A stretch of 6,010 nt of DNA from Deltaproteobacteria bacterium (GTDB lineage Bacteria; Myxococcota_A; Polyangia; Palsa-1104; JAEUJZ01): positions 1 through 6,010 of the forward strand of contig JAGNNG010000134.1 of NCBI GenBank assembly GCA_017990795.1, given 5' to 3'. Made by a program: the position numbers and the translations under genes. Numbering within the stretch: the first letter of the stretch is position 1; each line of letters opens with the position of its first letter. A model generated the notes under the pieces. The model saw only the letters and a list, made by a program, of their open reading frames with translations. It did no database searches and was not told where the DNA came from. Below, one piece after another: positions 1 to 5,444 of this stretch.

Positions 1-150
1 CGGCTAAGCTGGGGCCTGCGCAGCAGCGAGCAGCAGCGTCAGCAGCGCCTGTGGTTTGACACCGATGCCGAGGCTCGTCAGGCGTATTTTTCGCGCCTCG
101 ATGCGCTGGCAAGCGATGGCTTTATCGACGCAGGTGCGCTGGCCGGTTAG
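1..150 (+). CDS. Partial gene, C-terminal end of a WGR-domain-like protein
   Basis: The first 150 bases are an open frame from the window edge to a TAG stop, giving 49 residues; the start lies outside the window. The tail contains a WG pair near residue 4, a Gln/Arg-rich turn, then a phenylalanine-acid segment (FDTDAEARQAYFSRLDALAS) and a DGF near the end. This order matches the second half of a WGR domain: WG-R, a strand ending in K-x-F, a helix beginning with D-x-E-A, then a closing KGY-type turn. WGR domains bind nucleic acid or proteins and occur in PARPs, in MolR/YehI-like proteins and in many uncharacterised myxobacterial proteins. The third WGR residue is Leu here. The gene ends about 158 bases before the retron RNA on the same strand, so it is a candidate retron neighbour. 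The family call rests on a short segment only. Confidence 0.5.
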   Translation, partial: RLSWGLRSSEQQRQQRLWFDTDAEARQAYFSRLDALASDGFIDAGALAG

Positions 151-186
151 CACCAGCCGCGCGCAAGTCACCTGAGTTACCGAGCA

Positions 187-210
187 AGAGGGCCTTAGTA
201 AGGCGGCTCT
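187..210. repeat. Imperfect dyad downstream of the WGR-like gene
   Basis: A perfect palindrome, GCCTTA-G-TAAGGC, lies at 192-204. It is flanked by AGAG (187-190) and CTCT (207-210), which can also pair. It sits 37 bases after the stop of the upstream gene. It lacks a T tract, so it is not a standard intrinsic terminator; it could be an operator or a weak stop. No function is assigned. Confidence 0.3.
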
Positions 211-225
211 AGCAAGACGGGCATT

Positions 226-307
226 ACGAGCGAAATAAGAACCGAAAAAATAGTCGTATAAAAGACAGATTTTTCTCTAGCAATGGGCGGTAAAAGTCGT
301 GTAAAAA
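226..307 (+). promoter_or_regulatory. AT-rich leader, possible retron promoter region
   Basis: This stretch is clearly more AT-rich than the rest of the window and lies just upstream of the retron RNA. TATAAA at 257-262 could be a -10 box, which would start a transcript near 269, about 40 bases before a1. No good -35 box is seen at the right distance (AATAAG at 234-239). A weak imperfect hairpin is also possible: GAAAAA at 244-249 with TTTTTC at 270-275, plus GTC/GAC inside. This could instead be a poor terminator for the upstream gene. The AT skew and position are seen; the promoter role is inferred. Confidence 0.3.
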
Positions 308-342
308 GGTGGAAACTTAAGAGGTTGGGAGAGGTACCGAGC
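308..342 (+). repeat. Retron a1 arm of the outer inverted repeat
   Basis: Bases 317-342 pair with 570-595 in one unbroken register over 26 positions, with two A-C mismatches (330/582 and 336/576) and two G-U wobbles. The first eleven, TTAAGAGGTTG at 317-327, are perfect against 585-595. Outside a small internal loop (313-316 against 596-598), GGTGG at 308-312 pairs with CCACC at 599-603. In retrons this duplex sets the priming geometry for the branched guanosine. The inner end overlaps the first msr hairpin, so the last one or two pairs may compete with it. Confidence 0.85.
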
Positions 343-438
343 GCTTCAGCCTAAGCGCCTAGAGCGCAGGAACGGTGTTGCGCCGTTCTGGTCGAACTGC
401 TGGTCAATCTCCGCAAGGTAGCCTGTTCTTGGTTCGCT

Positions 439-525
439 CTAGCTACACCCCTCGGCGTGCAGCTAGTATCTGAATCAACGACGCCAACCGCCGTTTACTA
501 GCTGCACGCCGAGGGGTGTAGCTAG
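439..525 (+). repeat. msd long inverted repeat, perfect 30-bp stem
   Basis: Bases 439-468 are exactly complementary to 496-525, leaving a 27-base loop at 469-495. This is the main hairpin of the msd and would become the duplex stem of the msDNA. Each arm itself starts with CTAGCT and ends with AGCTAG (439-444 and 461-466 in the left arm, mirrored in the right), so each arm could also fold back on itself. The perfect pairing over 30 bases is unlikely by chance and, with the adjacent retron RT, identifies the msd. Confidence 0.92.
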
Positions 526-569
526 GCGAACCGGTGAGGCTACCGTGCCCCAGGTGAGAAGGTGGCGCT

Positions 570-603
570 GCTCGGCGCCTCCCTCAACCTCTTAAACGCC
601 ACC
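570..603 (+). repeat. Retron a2 arm of the outer inverted repeat
   Basis: This is the 3' partner of a1; it pairs with 308-342 as described there. The sequence CAACCTCTTAA at 585-595 is the perfect core. Reverse transcription is expected to begin on the template just 5' of this arm, near base 569. It ends 145 bases before the RT start codon. Confidence 0.85.
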
Positions 604-748
604 GCGACTTTAGCCCGCAGTCAGGTGCGCCCGTCGCTGCAGCCGCAGCTTCTAAGGCGTCTACTGACTTCCACACCAGGCACCGGCCACTTGGACTTTT
701 GGGTTCCAGCGGCTCGGTTCCCGGCAATAGGTAAAAGAGGGTCAAGCG
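604..748 (+). promoter_or_regulatory. Leader between retron RNA and RT gene, with RBS
   Basis: This 145-base non-coding stretch joins a2 to the RT start. It can form a 5-bp hairpin GCTGC-AGCC-GCAGC at 636-649, inside a wider AGTCAG/CTGACT pair at 619-624/664-669. No T-tract terminator is seen, so the ncRNA and RT could share one transcript. A Shine-Dalgarno-like AGAGG at 736-740 stands 8 bases before the GTG at 749 and supports that start. Confidence 0.45.
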
Positions 749-2185
749 GTGACAGCTCGGATCGATACCTACGTAAAGGCCTCGCCGGTTTCGGCGGCAC
801 AACCTCGACAGGGGCAACTCTCAGCGGCAGAGCGGGCGCAGCGCGAGCAAGAGCGGGCCGACCGCCAAGCGCGCTGGCTGGCGATTCGCGAGGCTGGTGG
901 GATTGACAAGTGGATCGACCAGCAGCTGGCGTCTCGCGGTCTGGCCAGCGACGGCGGCGATGAGTCGGCGCTGATTGAGCGCGACAAAGCCGGCTACAAG
1001 GCCAAAAAGAAGGCCGAGGCTGAGGCTCGGCGCGCGCTGCGGCAAAAGGCCTGGCAGGCCTACCACGCGACCCACATCAATCACCTGGGCGCGGGCATCC
1101 ACTGGGAAGACGATCCCGATGTCGATCGCTTTGACGTCGAGAATCGCAGCGAGCGCGCCCGCGACAACGGCCTGCCCGAGATAAGCACCCCCGAGCAGCT
1201 GGCCAAGGCGATGGGCCTGTCGATTCCCAAGCTGCGGCAGCTGACCTATCACCGCGAGACCGATACCGGCTCTAACTACTACAGCTTTACGATTCCCAAG
1301 CGCGATGGCTCGCCACGCAGCATCTTTGCGCCCAAGCGCGACCTGAAAGCGGCGCAGCGCTGGATGCTTCGCCAGGTGGCCGAGCGGCTGCCGGTCCACA
1401 GCGCCGCGCATGGCTTTTTGCCTGACCGCTCGATCTTGACCAATGCGCTGCAGCACGTCGGGGCGCACACGCTGGTCAAGGTGGATATCCGCGACTTCTT
1501 CCCAACCGTCACCTGGCGGCGCGTTAGAGGTCTGCTACGCAAAGGCGGCCTGTCGGAGCAAGCGGCAACGCTGCTGTCACTGCTGGCGACCGAGGCCCCG
1601 CGTGAGGTGGTGCAGTTTCGCGGCAAGACGCTGCATGTGGCGACCGGACCGCGCGCGCTGCCGCAAGGTGCACCGACGTCTCCGGCGCTGACCAATGCGC
1701 TGTGCATGCGACTGGACCGGCGGATGTCGGGGCTGGCGCGGCTGCTCGGCTGTCGTTACACGCGCTATGCCGACGACCTAACGTTCTCGTTCTGTCACGC
1801 CGATGGTCATACGGGGACGGGGCGGGCGCCGGTGGGAGCGCTGCTGCGCGGCGTCGGTCAGATCCTAACCGCCGAGGGCTTTAAGCTGCATCCCGACAAG
1901 ACTCGCGTGGTGCGCGTCGGTGAGCGTCAGCGTGTCACGGGCCTGGTCATCAATCAGGTGCCCAAAGGCGTGACGGCTCCGGGGGCGCGGGTGCCGCGCG
2001 ATGTGCTGCGGCGGCTACGGGCGGCGCTGCACAACCGCGAGCAAGGCAAGCCCGGCAAGCCCGGCGAGACGCTGGACCAGCTGTCGGGAATGGCCGCGTT
2101 TGTCCACATGACCGATCCGGCGCGTGGTCGTGTGCTGCTCGATCGACTGGCGGCCTTAAAAGCCAAGCAGCCGGAAGCCACCTAA
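749..2185 (+). CDS. Retron reverse transcriptase, Mx162-like
   Basis: RNA-directed DNA polymerase that makes msDNA from the adjacent msr-msd RNA. Its 478 residues match the roughly 485-residue Mx162 RT as I recall it, and the shared MTAR-D opening supports the GTG start with AGAGG 8 bases upstream. Residues 1 to about 170 form a charged Arg/Glu/Ala-rich extension. The RT core follows: KRDG at 184-187, AHGF at 220-223, the retron-specific region X motif NAxxH as NALQH at 232-236, first catalytic Asp at 246 (VDIRDFF), LPQGAPTSP at 304-312, and the YADD catalytic box at 340-343. VTG at 396-398 (region Y) in the thumb contacts the msr in known retrons. All catalytic residues are present, so the enzyme looks intact. 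The next gene faces it, with its stop only 6 bases away, so no co-transcribed downstream effector is visible. Confidence 0.96.
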   Translation: MTARIDTYVKASPVSAAQPRQGQLSAAERAQREQERADRQARWLAIREAGGIDKWIDQQLASRGLASDGGDESALIERDKAGYKAKKKAEAEARRALRQKAWQAYHATHINHLGAGIHWEDDPDVDRFDVENRSERARDNGLPEISTPEQLAKAMGLSIPKLRQLTYHRETDTGSNYYSFTIPKRDGSPRSIFAPKRDLKAAQRWMLRQVAERLPVHSAAHGFLPDRSILTNALQHVGAHTLVKVDIRDFFPTVTWRRVRGLLRKGGLSEQAATLLSLLATEAPREVVQFRGKTLHVATGPRALPQGAPTSPALTNALCMRLDRRMSGLARLLGCRYTRYADDLTFSFCHADGHTGTGRAPVGALLRGVGQILTAEGFKLHPDKTRVVRVGERQRVTGLVINQVPKGVTAPGARVPRDVLRRLRAALHNREQGKPGKPGETLDQLSGMAAFVHMTDPARGRVLLDRLAALKAKQPEAT

Positions 2186-2191
2186 TCGTCG

Positions 2192-2608
2192 CTAGGCGTG
2201 GTGGCCCGTGGCCGACTGCGCCTGCACCAGATCCCGCATAAACACCGCTGGCGGTCGTCCGCCCACCGTCGAGTGGACGATGCGACCGCTGCCATCCGCC
2301 TGCGGCACCAAGTACATACAGATCGGCGTCGGCTCTACGCGCGGCAGCTGCGCCAGCAGCGCCTCAGCCTCGGCCCCTGGACTGCGCGAGTCTAGGCACA
2401 CGCACACAAAGCTCTCCCTCAAGACCTCGGTGATTTCCTCTTTGGGGAGGACGCGCTCGATCAGCGCGCGGCTGCCGCCACAGTCGGGGCGACCCAGCTG
2501 CACCAGCACGCACTTGCCCGAGGCCGCCGCCTCTGCCAGCCCCGCTGCCAAGCTATCCAGCCAGCGAGTCGCTGCGTGGTCGTCAAAGAAACAGTGCTTA
2601 GGGCTCAT
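2192..2608 (-). CDS. Small thioredoxin-fold protein with CGGS active-site variant
   Basis: This 138-residue protein, read leftward from an ATG at 2608, looks like a single thioredoxin-like domain. After a helix (residues 11-31) comes a strand CVLVQLG (33-39). Then PDCGGSRALIERVL has Cys43 and Ser46 where a CXXC pair would be, and FVCVCLD is a second strand (67-73). VEPTPICMYLV at 91-101 carries the likely cis-Pro95, and a glycine turn precedes a C-terminal helix. No signal peptide is seen, so it is probably cytoplasmic. The fold is inferred from this order; the lost second cysteine argues against a classical disulfide oxidoreductase and suggests a monothiol or non-redox role. An upstream in-frame TTG at 2641 would add 11 residues, but the ATG has a good AGGAG 9 bases ahead and is preferred. 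It is convergent with the retron RT. Confidence 0.75.
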   Translation of the reverse strand: MSPKHCFFDDHAATRWLDSLAAGLAEAAASGKCVLVQLGRPDCGGSRALIERVLPKEEITEVLRESFVCVCLDSRSPGAEAEALLAQLPRVEPTPICMYLVPQADGSGRIVHSTVGGRPPAVFMRDLVQAQSATGHHA

Positions 2609-2616
2609 GGGCCGGG

Positions 2617-2622
2617 GCTCCT
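2617..2622 (-). promoter_or_regulatory. Ribosome binding site for the thioredoxin-like gene
   Basis: On the minus strand CAGGAG lies 8-9 bases before the ATG at 2608. It favours this start over the upstream in-frame TTG at 2641. Confidence 0.6.
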
Positions 2623-2664
2623 GGTTGGGCTTGGGTTGCAAGCGGCTGGGGCGCGGTCAAAAAC

Positions 2665-2695
2665 GCCGGATTTGGGCGAAATTGGCCGGATTTGG
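2665..2695. repeat. Two 11-bp direct repeats 20 bp apart
   Basis: GCCGGATTTGG occurs at 2665-2675 and again at 2685-2695, exactly 20 bases apart, or about two helical turns. The pair is 57-87 bases upstream of the leftward thioredoxin-like gene, where a regulator could bind the same face of the DNA. No regulator is recognised and no promoter is clear nearby. Confidence 0.4.
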
Positions 2696-2855
2696 CCTGT
2701 TTTTGGCGCTGCTTCGCCAGTTTTAACATGGCGGCGACTGGCGCTGGGCAGCTGTGTGGTGAAGCCAGAGCAGCGGCTGGAGGCACGCAGTCTTCGCCAG
2801 CGACCGGGTCGAGCTTGGCACCTGCTGCGCTGCGTTATTAACCAGTCCAAAACTA

Positions 2856-2885
2856 TTGCACTGCGTCAAATTTGCCGTCGATAAC
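2856..2885 (+). promoter_or_regulatory. Weak candidate promoter for the 3048-5240 operon
   Basis: TTGCAC at 2856-2861 and GATAAC at 2880-2885, spaced by 18 bases, loosely resemble sigma70 boxes and lie in a locally AT-richer stretch. Use of this promoter would leave a leader of about 155 bases before the ATG at 3048. The rest of 2609-3047 shows no convincing gene on either strand. It does hold a few short dyads, such as ATCGG/CCGAT at 2919-2923/2933-2937 and GCGTTAT/ATAACGC at 2832-2838/2881-2887. Confidence 0.25.
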
Positions 2886-3047
2886 GCCGCTTCCATCTGC
2901 AGAAAAAGCGGGGTAACAATCGGCCTCGCTTACCGATGTCGGTGCCTGGGCGTGACACTCTGACCCGCTCGGCCTGCAAGCAGTGACGAGGAGCGATGCA
3001 GCCCAGACCGACAGCGCTCCTTACAACCAACAGACTGAGGGTGCTTT

Positions 3048-3959
3048 ATGAACCGATCGAACGTTTTTAACCGCTTAGCTCGTTTTGCGCTGGCTAGCTC
3101 GCTTGCGGTAGCGGGCCTTTTGTGGGCGGCTCCGGCCAGCGCCACCAACTACACGCTGTGGATTCACGGACGAGGCGGAGCGGCTTCGGCTGCAGGCAAC
3201 TATGCCAACTTTGGCTACTGGGGCCCCGCGACTGCCAGCGCGGGCGTGAACAAGAAGGCCGTCAACTGGGACGGTACTCAGAGCATCGCTTCGACCAACC
3301 TTCGTGTTCGCAACGCGCTGGACTGCTTTTGCACCGGCAGCAACTCGTGCTACATCGCGGTGCACAGCGCCGGTGACCTGCAGATTGGTTACACCCTGGC
3401 AAACTACGGCAGCAGTTTGCGCGTCAAGAGTAATGCCACTCCAGATGCAAACGGGGTCTGTGGCAGCGCGGGTACTGGCACTCAGACCGGCTGGAACATC
3501 AAGTCCGTCTATGTCGCTTCCGGCGCTTCGGGCGGCAGTGAGCTGTCCGACTACGGCAGCTGGGCCTCCAGCGAACCGCTGACCAAGGACCTGAAGACCA
3601 CGACGGCGCGCGCGATGTACGACCACAACCAGACCAGGGGTCTGCTGATTCAGCGCTACGCTGGTGCTTCCGGGACGCTGTACTCGGGAATCCTGCCCGG
3701 CCAAGATGACGAGGCGGTGGCCTATCACACCACGGGTGGTGTGTCGGGTAGCGCAGGCGCAGGCTTTGGCAACCCCACTGACTGGTTGAGCAACGACCTG
3801 ACTATGGGCACTGCCGCTTGTGAGGGTGGCGCTACCAAGTGGACGAATCACACCGTTCGTTTCCGCGACAATGGCGAGGTCTACAACCACTACGCCAATG
3901 GCAACTGGCTTGGCATCATCGCGCCGGTCCGCTCTGACGTAGCGGCGTACGCGAAGTAA
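3048..3959 (+). CDS. Secreted alpha/beta-hydrolase-like protein
   Basis: A 303-residue exported protein. Residues 1-32 are a clear Sec signal peptide: basic start, hydrophobic core, and AXA site APASA ending at Ala32. The mature protein starts with a strand into a glycine loop (YTLWIHGRGG), as at the oxyanion region of lipases. IAVHSAGD follows, where Ser107 sits at a nucleophile-elbow position. This is HSAGD rather than strict GXSXG, close to the HSxG of many lipases. Possible triad partners are Asp in PGQDDE and His268 or His281 near the C-terminus. Five mature cysteines (93, 95, 101, 138, 258) suggest disulfides. The substrate is unknown; esterase, lipase or amidase are all possible. GAGG lies 7 bases before the ATG. 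It is the first gene of an operon, with the next start 15 bases after its stop. Confidence 0.7.
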   Translation: MNRSNVFNRLARFALASSLAVAGLLWAAPASATNYTLWIHGRGGAASAAGNYANFGYWGPATASAGVNKKAVNWDGTQSIASTNLRVRNALDCFCTGSNSCYIAVHSAGDLQIGYTLANYGSSLRVKSNATPDANGVCGSAGTGTQTGWNIKSVYVASGASGGSELSDYGSWASSEPLTKDLKTTTARAMYDHNQTRGLLIQRYAGASGTLYSGILPGQDDEAVAYHTTGGVSGSAGAGFGNPTDWLSNDLTMGTAACEGGATKWTNHTVRFRDNGEVYNHYANGNWLGIIAPVRSDVAAYAK

Positions 3960-3974
3960 CGGAAGAGGCCACCG

Positions 3975-5240
3975 ATGGCGAGCAGCGACAGCGACAATCC
4001 GTCTACGCGCAGACGCTGGCTCGCCATCTTGGTGGGCTTTGTGCTGCTTTTTGCAGGCTTTCTGCTTTATCGACAAAAGGGAACCAACAGCGCGGTGGCG
4101 ACACCTGCTCAAGCTCCCGAGTCAGGTGCTTCTGCGACGGGACAGCCTAGTACGACTGGCCTTTTTGGCACGACAGCCGCTGGTGGTTCACAAGTACCGA
4201 TCGGGACTGGGCCCGCACTCATTGAGACTTCGGCTGGCCTGCTTACCCCGCAGCAAGTGGCTCGCGAGCGGCTGCGTCGTGCCGAGGAGCAGCTAGCCAC
4301 CTATCGCAAGTGGGCGCAGTATCCTCCCGAATCGCGCCCGGCGTCAGAGCATGGCGACCAGCTGAGCCCTACGGCCCCGGTGACGCGCGCGCAGCCGCTG
4401 TCTCACAAAGGCATTCCCAGTCAGGACGTCAAGCTGCGGCTGACGCAGGACCGCATTGCTGTCGTTGGTCAAGAGAGCGTGCGGCTGCAGGTCAGCTGCG
4501 AAGACTCGCTGGGCAAGCGCGTGCCGTGTGAGGTGCGCTCGGCCAAGCTGTCAGCAACGGCGACCGCGCCGAACGCAAAGAGCCTGCCGACGCCAGCTGT
4601 GCAGTTTGCCGACGATGGCCGCGCTGGCGATGAAGCGGCTGGCGACGGTACGTATACAGCAACGGTACAGCCCGCCCAGCTGGGCTTTGCTGAGTACCTG
4701 GGCACACTGGTGATCGATCTACAGCTGCAAGCCGGCGGCGAGTCAGGCCAGGCGATGTTTGATATCTATTTCACGCCGCATGCACCCGCGACGCTGACCG
4801 GTCGCTTTCGTGAGGCCATCGAAGGCGGCTCGCTGCGTCTGTACGTCGGTATTGAGGTGCAAAAGGCCGGTCGATACCTTGTGGCCGTGCGCGTGGACGA
4901 CGCCAACGGCAAGTCGTTTGCTTTCCTGATTTGGAATGACCCGCTAACCGTCGGTCCGCACGAGCTGCCTCTGACCGTGTTTGGCAAGCTGATTCGCGAC
5001 GGCAATCCGGCGATGCCGCTGCGGGTGCGCGACCTGACCGGCTACTTGCTGCTAGAAGACCAAGACCCAGATCGCGAGCACCTATCGACGCTGGCTGGCT
5101 ATCAGTACACGACCAGTCGCTACTCTCTGTCGCAGTTTTCCGATGCCCAGTGGCAAAGCGAAGAACGTCAGCGCCACGAGACCGAGTTTGAAAAGGACGT
5201 CAAAGAGGCGCAGCAGGACGTGCCCAAAGACTCACCTTAA
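3975..5240 (+). CDS. Membrane-anchored choice-of-anchor-X-like beta-rich protein
   Basis: A 421-residue protein with an N-terminal RRR (12-14) then one membrane helix (about 15-32) and no clear cleavage site, so it should be anchored with its bulk outside the cytoplasm. Residues 37-90 are a low-complexity Ala/Gly/Ser/Thr/Pro linker. A short charged helix follows from about 97 (RERLRRAEEQLATYRKW). From about 150 it is beta-rich, with only two cysteines, 175 and 185, which could form a disulfide. The D-rich turn DDGRAGDEAAGDGTY at 213-227 resembles that of proteins annotated as 'choice-of-anchor X', common in myxobacteria as I recall them. The C-terminus is a charged helix. GGAAGAGG lies 6 bases before the ATG, and the 15-base gap to the hydrolase gene indicates co-transcription. 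Its role is unknown; holding, folding or presenting the hydrolase is a guess. Confidence 0.7.
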   Translation: MASSDSDNPSTRRRWLAILVGFVLLFAGFLLYRQKGTNSAVATPAQAPESGASATGQPSTTGLFGTTAAGGSQVPIGTGPALIETSAGLLTPQQVARERLRRAEEQLATYRKWAQYPPESRPASEHGDQLSPTAPVTRAQPLSHKGIPSQDVKLRLTQDRIAVVGQESVRLQVSCEDSLGKRVPCEVRSAKLSATATAPNAKSLPTPAVQFADDGRAGDEAAGDGTYTATVQPAQLGFAEYLGTLVIDLQLQAGGESGQAMFDIYFTPHAPATLTGRFREAIEGGSLRLYVGIEVQKAGRYLVAVRVDDANGKSFAFLIWNDPLTVGPHELPLTVFGKLIRDGNPAMPLRVRDLTGYLLLEDQDPDREHLSTLAGYQYTTSRYSLSQFSDAQWQSEERQRHETEFEKDVKEAQQDVPKDSP

Positions 5241-5361
5241 GTTACGTTGCCCGACGTGCCGACTCTGACGGTATGGCCTCGTTTCGGCGCAGGGTTTGTG
5301 GTCGCGAAAGTGCTGCCAAGCCCCGTCGTCGCTAGGCTTTCTGGGCTGTGGGAACTTCCGA

Positions 5362-5391
5362 TTGACTCGCATTTGTCGGGGAAATTACAAT
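5362..5391 (+). promoter_or_regulatory. Strong sigma70-type promoter of the lipoprotein gene
   Basis: TTGACT at 5362-5367 (5 of 6 to consensus) and TACAAT at 5386-5391 (5 of 6) are separated by 18 bases. A start near 5398 gives a short leader of about 47 bases before the ATG at 5445. That leader opens with a small hairpin GTTCTC-ACTC-GGGAAC at 5400-5415, which could stabilise the mRNA. GGAACTT at 5351-5357 resembles an ECF-type -35 box, but no fitting -10 was found. The rest of 5241-5361 shows nothing recognisable. Confidence 0.65.
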
Positions 5392-5432
5392 TTCGCCCGG
5401 TTCTCACTCGGGAACTGCCCTTGAACACATTT

Positions 5433-5438
5433 GGAGGA
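5433..5438 (+). promoter_or_regulatory. Ribosome binding site of the lipoprotein gene
   Basis: GGAGGA is a near-perfect Shine-Dalgarno, 6 bases before the ATG at 5445. It fixes the start there rather than at earlier in-frame codons, and it places the lipoprotein signal at the N-terminus. Confidence 0.8.
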
Positions 5439-5444
5439 TGGAAC

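Larger units (their letters stand above)
308..603 (+). ncRNA. msr-msd: Retron msr-msd RNA, template and primer for msDNA
   Basis: This is the non-coding RNA of a retron, immediately upstream of its reverse transcriptase and on the same strand. The ends are defined by complementary a1 (308-342) and a2 (570-603) segments. The msr part follows a1 and holds two hairpins: GCGCTT/AAGCGC at 341-346/353-358 and GAACGG/CCGTTC at 370-375/383-388. The msd part has a basal stem at 413-424/537-548 with one mismatch, an internal loop, and a stem at 431-437/526-532. A single bulged T at 438 precedes a perfect 30-bp stem at 439-468/496-525 closed by a 27-base loop. In known retrons the RT primes from the 2'-OH of a guanosine just after a1; G339 and G341 are candidates here. 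Copying from near 569 back to about 413-440 would give a DNA of roughly 130-160 nt, similar to Mx162 and Sa163. Exact ends are inferred. Confidence 0.88.

Noticed and set aside
244..275. Possible intrinsic terminator of the upstream gene
   Set aside because: The hairpin is mostly A-T pairs with a mismatched middle and only five Ts, so it is not convincing.
413..548. Insertion-sequence or MITE explanation for the long inverted repeat
   Set aside because: No target-site duplication or transposase is seen, and the a1/a2 duplex with the adjacent retron RT explains the structure better. CRISPR is excluded because there is no repeated unit-spacer pattern.
562..906. Open frame of 114 residues overlapping a2 and the RT start
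   Set aside because: It runs through the retron RNA and the RT gene in another frame, has an unnatural Arg/Ala/Gly-rich composition and no ribosome site.
821..1468. Long antisense frame of 215 residues inside the RT gene
   Set aside because: It is a shadow of GC-rich codon use in a gene with all RT motifs intact; no family features are visible.
2712..2800. CTTCGCCAG direct repeat at 2712-2720 and 2792-2800
   Set aside because: Nine bases with an 80-base period and no further similarity; it may be chance.
2816..2832. Sigma54-like GG-N10-GC element starting at TGGCAC
   Set aside because: Only TGGCAC and the GC are right; the -12 element reads GCGCT instead of TTGCW, so it is probably chance in GC-rich DNA.
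3075..4112. Antisense frame of 345 residues over the hydrolase gene
   Set aside because: The sense frame has a signal peptide, ribosome site and operon spacing; the antisense product is Arg/Ala/Val-rich and resembles nothing.
5247..5444. Upstream in-frame extension of the lipoprotein
   Set aside because: It contains the promoter and ribosome site, and would place the lipoprotein signal in the middle of the protein.
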